NCBI GenBank assembly: GCA_021821185.1
Contig: JAKACU010000085.1
Coordinates: 1-7,854 of the forward strand
Direction of reading: 5' to 3'
From: Bacillota bacterium
GTDB taxonomy: Bacteria > Bacillota > Bacilli > Alicyclobacillales > SLC66
Length of the DNA stretch: 7,854 nt
The notes beneath the pieces are model-generated. The model did no database searches. It saw only the letters and a program-made list of their open reading frames with translations, and was not told the origin of the DNA. Positions 6,367 through 7,854 of this stretch are shown piece by piece; the stretch's first letter is position 1; each line of letters starts with the position of its first letter. The position numbers and the translations under genes were made by a program.

Positions 6367-7236
6367 ATGAAAATAGGTATCAGCACGTATAGTCTTCATA
6401 GGTCACTTGAAAACGGCGAGATGACAGTGCCTGCTGCAATTCGCTGGCTGGCAGAACGTGGAGCACAACACGTGGAACTTGTGCCGATTGGTTTTACTTT
6501 AGTACAAAATCCATCTCTCATTGAGGCGATTCGGGAACAGGCCATAAAAAGTAATATCGCAATTTCCAATTATGCTGTTCGTGGGAATTTTATCACAAAA
6601 GATTCAGATCAGTATGAAAGATCGATTCAAGAGCTTAAGAGTCAAGTAGATATTGCTCATCAATTAGGGGTGCATTTGCTGCGACATGATGTGGCGTGGC
6701 GTCCCATTCCTGAGACAAGTATTGCAAAGTTTGAAGAGGACTTACCAAGCCTCGTGTCGGCATGCCAGCGAATTGCTGATTACGCGGCAAACTTTGGCAT
6801 CACGACGAGCGTTGAAAATCACGGCTTTTTTGTGCAGGCGAGTGATCGCGTTTCAAGGTTGGTACAGTTAGTGAACAGGCCAAACTTTAGAACGACGATC
6901 GACGTGGGGAACTTTCTTTGTGTGGATGAGGATCCAGTAGCCGCCGTAAGGAAAAATCTCCCAATTGCCTCGATGATTCATCTGAAGGATTTTTACATTC
7001 GCAAATCATCGCCTGTGGTTGGAAGGGGCTTCTTCGAAACAGCAGGTGGCCACTTATTGCGAGGAGCTATTCTTGGTCATGGTGACATCGATTTGCCTGC
7101 CATCATGCAAGAAATTATAAAGTCTGGGTATGATGGTTATCTGTCTGTCGAATTCGAGGGTATCGAAGACGACCAACTAGGTACGGAAATCAGTTTACAA
7201 AATGCATTAATACTAACACAAAGAAAAGATGGGTAA
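6367..7236 (+). CDS. Sugar phosphate isomerase/epimerase-type TIM-barrel protein
   Basis: A 289-residue protein of the xylose-isomerase-like TIM barrel superfamily, distinct from the one at 516-1370. It starts MKIGISTYSLHRSL, with strand QHVELVP (34-40) typical of the fold. Candidate metal ligands are E150 in SVENHG (N151 and H152 adjacent), D179 in TIDVGNF, H205 in MIHLKDF and E262 or E264 in SVEFEG. GHGDID (237-242) is a common late-loop motif in this family. Members isomerise or epimerise sugars (for example hexulose, inosose or tagatose-type substrates) or perform elimination on keto-sugars; which applies is not visible. The start is set by the ribosome binding site at 6353-6360. It diverges from the metallophosphoesterase and is followed, 120 bp on, by another oxidoreductase, repeating the oxidoreductase plus TIM-barrel pairing seen at the window start. 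Confidence 0.85.
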   Translation: MKIGISTYSLHRSLENGEMTVPAAIRWLAERGAQHVELVPIGFTLVQNPSLIEAIREQAIKSNIAISNYAVRGNFITKDSDQYERSIQELKSQVDIAHQLGVHLLRHDVAWRPIPETSIAKFEEDLPSLVSACQRIADYAANFGITTSVENHGFFVQASDRVSRLVQLVNRPNFRTTIDVGNFLCVDEDPVAAVRKNLPIASMIHLKDFYIRKSSPVVGRGFFETAGGHLLRGAILGHGDIDLPAIMQEIIKSGYDGYLSVEFEGIEDDQLGTEISLQNALILTQRKDG

Positions 7237-7243
7237 TTTTTTT

Positions 7244-7261
7244 CCATCGTTCGGTGGTTTT
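7244..7261 (+). terminator. Weak rho-independent terminator-like hairpin
   Basis: CCATC and GGTGG can pair (five pairs including one G-U) around a four-base loop GTTC, followed directly by TTTT, eight bases after the isomerase stop. The stem is short and the U-tract brief, so termination would be partial at best. It could still lower read-through into the next oxidoreductase. Confidence 0.35.
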
Positions 7262-7285
7262 AACCAAAAAAAAATAATTTTATGG

Positions 7286-7294
7286 TGGAATAAT
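7286..7294 (+). promoter_or_regulatory. Candidate extended -10 promoter for the third oxidoreductase
   Basis: TGGAATAAT resembles an extended -10 element (TGn plus AATAAT, five of six matches to TATAAT). An A-rich stretch at 7266-7274, with A/T-rich sequence to 7281, sits upstream and could act as an UP-like element. No clear -35 box is visible. A start near 7301 would leave a leader of roughly 55 bases. The same heptamer GAATAAT occurs in the divergent gap at 6333-6339. Low confidence. Confidence 0.3.
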
Positions 7295-7343
7295 TCTCTT
7301 GTGTATCGAATCTACTTGTAACACTAGCATGAAGGCATTTGTC

Positions 7344-7351
7344 AGGGGGGG
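7344..7351 (+). promoter_or_regulatory. G-rich ribosome binding site deciding a TTG start
   Basis: AGGGGGGG ends five bases before TTG 7357. The in-frame TGA at 7330 limits upstream extension, and the first in-frame ATG (7498) is inside the Rossmann fold, so TTG 7357 is the best start. Confidence 0.6.
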
Positions 7352-7356
7352 CAATA

Positions 7357-7854
7357 TTGGAGACAAAACCGTTACGCGTTGGCATTATAGGTGCAGGAGC
7401 TATCGCCGAATATGCTCATTTACCCGGATATCATCAATTGTCGGGTGAAGTTGAGATTGCCGCGATTGCTGACATTGATCTGGCACGGGCAAACTTGATG
7501 GCTCAACAATTTGGCATACAAACTGTAGTTTCAGATTATCGGGCGTTACTAGAAATGCAGGATTTAGATGCCGTTAGCATTTGTACGCCGAATGCATTGC
7601 ATACCGAACAAACAGTAGCGGCCTTGCGCGCCGCAAAACACGTTCTTTGTGAAAAGCCCATGGCATTGAATGTGGCTGGCGCAAATTTGATGCAACAAGT
7701 TTCTCAGGAGACTGGGAAAATTCTCATGGTAGGATTTACGCATCGATTTATGAAGGCCAATCAATGGATTAAAAAACAGCTGACGAATGGATTGATTGGT
7801 GATTTATATTCGATTCGAGCTCGTTGTTCTCACGAAGGTCCTTATAAGTCCTGG
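7357..7854 (+). CDS. Gfo/Idh/MocA family oxidoreductase, N-terminal part (3' end outside window)
   Basis: The frame is open from TTG 7357 to the window end, giving 166 residues of the NAD(P)-binding half. The Rossmann loop GIIGAGAIAEYAH spans residues 9-21, AIADIDLARA (37-46) carries the acidic end of strand two expected for NAD preference, DAVSICTPN (71-79) follows, and LCEKPMAL (97-104) holds the EKP motif with E99, K100 and P101. VGFTHRF (125-131) and the following helix fit the start of the catalytic domain. The C-terminal active-site aspartate and histidine lie beyond the window. The protein is clearly divergent from the oxidoreductase at 4477-5478, so it is not a recent duplication. The TTG start follows a G-rich ribosome binding site. 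It may share a transcript with the isomerase upstream or use the candidate promoter in the 120-bp gap. Confidence 0.88.
   Translation, partial: METKPLRVGIIGAGAIAEYAHLPGYHQLSGEVEIAAIADIDLARANLMAQQFGIQTVVSDYRALLEMQDLDAVSICTPNALHTEQTVAALRAAKHVLCEKPMALNVAGANLMQQVSQETGKILMVGFTHRFMKANQWIKKQLTNGLIGDLYSIRARCSHEGPYKSW

Noticed and set aside
6310..6399. Longer metallophosphoesterase start at 6399
   Set aside because: The extra 30 residues overlap the divergent isomerase gene and its ribosome binding site and do not resemble the fold; ATG 6309 has a good site.
7299..7312. cre-like sequence around TTGTGTATCGAATC
   Set aside because: The TG and CG are one base out of register with the cre consensus and the right half does not match.
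7564..7764. Minus-strand 66-residue open frame
   Set aside because: It lies wholly within the clear Rossmann-fold coding region of the third oxidoreductase and resembles no family.

Overview
The window looks like a bacterial catabolic gene cluster, most likely from a Gram-positive Bacillales-type firmicute. The reasons are purine-rich AGGAG-type ribosome binding sites, repeated use of TTG as a start codon, tight gene packing and moderate base composition. Lineage is an inference from these features only; an Alicyclobacillus- or Paenibacillus-like host would fit.

Layout. Positions 1-5478 carry one tightly packed plus-strand unit of six genes. They are the C-terminal end of a Gfo/Idh/MocA oxidoreductase (1-509), a sugar-phosphate isomerase/epimerase-type TIM barrel (516-1370), a ROK-family transcription regulator (1360-2469), a NagB-like glucosamine-6-phosphate deaminase (2466-3278), a NagA-like N-acetylglucosamine-6-phosphate deacetylase (3262-4458) and a second Gfo/Idh/MocA oxidoreductase (4477-5478). 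Neighbours overlap or lie within 18 bp, so co-transcription is very likely. A calcineurin-like metallophosphoesterase (5491-6309) lies on the minus strand and converges on this unit. A short 57-bp divergent gap separates it from a second TIM-barrel isomerase/epimerase (6367-7236). After a 120-bp intergenic stretch comes a third Gfo/Idh/MocA oxidoreductase (7357 to the window end, incomplete).

How the genes may work together. NagA and NagB would convert an N-acetylated amino-sugar phosphate to a ketose phosphate, ammonia and acetate, and the ROK protein would sense a sugar ligand and control the operon. The three NAD(P)-dependent oxidoreductases and two TIM-barrel proteins are the enzyme pair used elsewhere for oxidation, epimerisation or elimination at a sugar ring (for example 3-keto-glycoside chemistry). 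Joined to NagA/NagB, they suggest use of a modified amino sugar, an amino-sugar glycoside or a cyclitol-like compound rather than plain GlcNAc. No transporter, sugar kinase or glycoside hydrolase is visible, so uptake and phosphorylation must be encoded outside the window. The exact substrate cannot be read from the sequence. I see no RNA genes, mobile elements, CRISPR arrays or tandem repeats.
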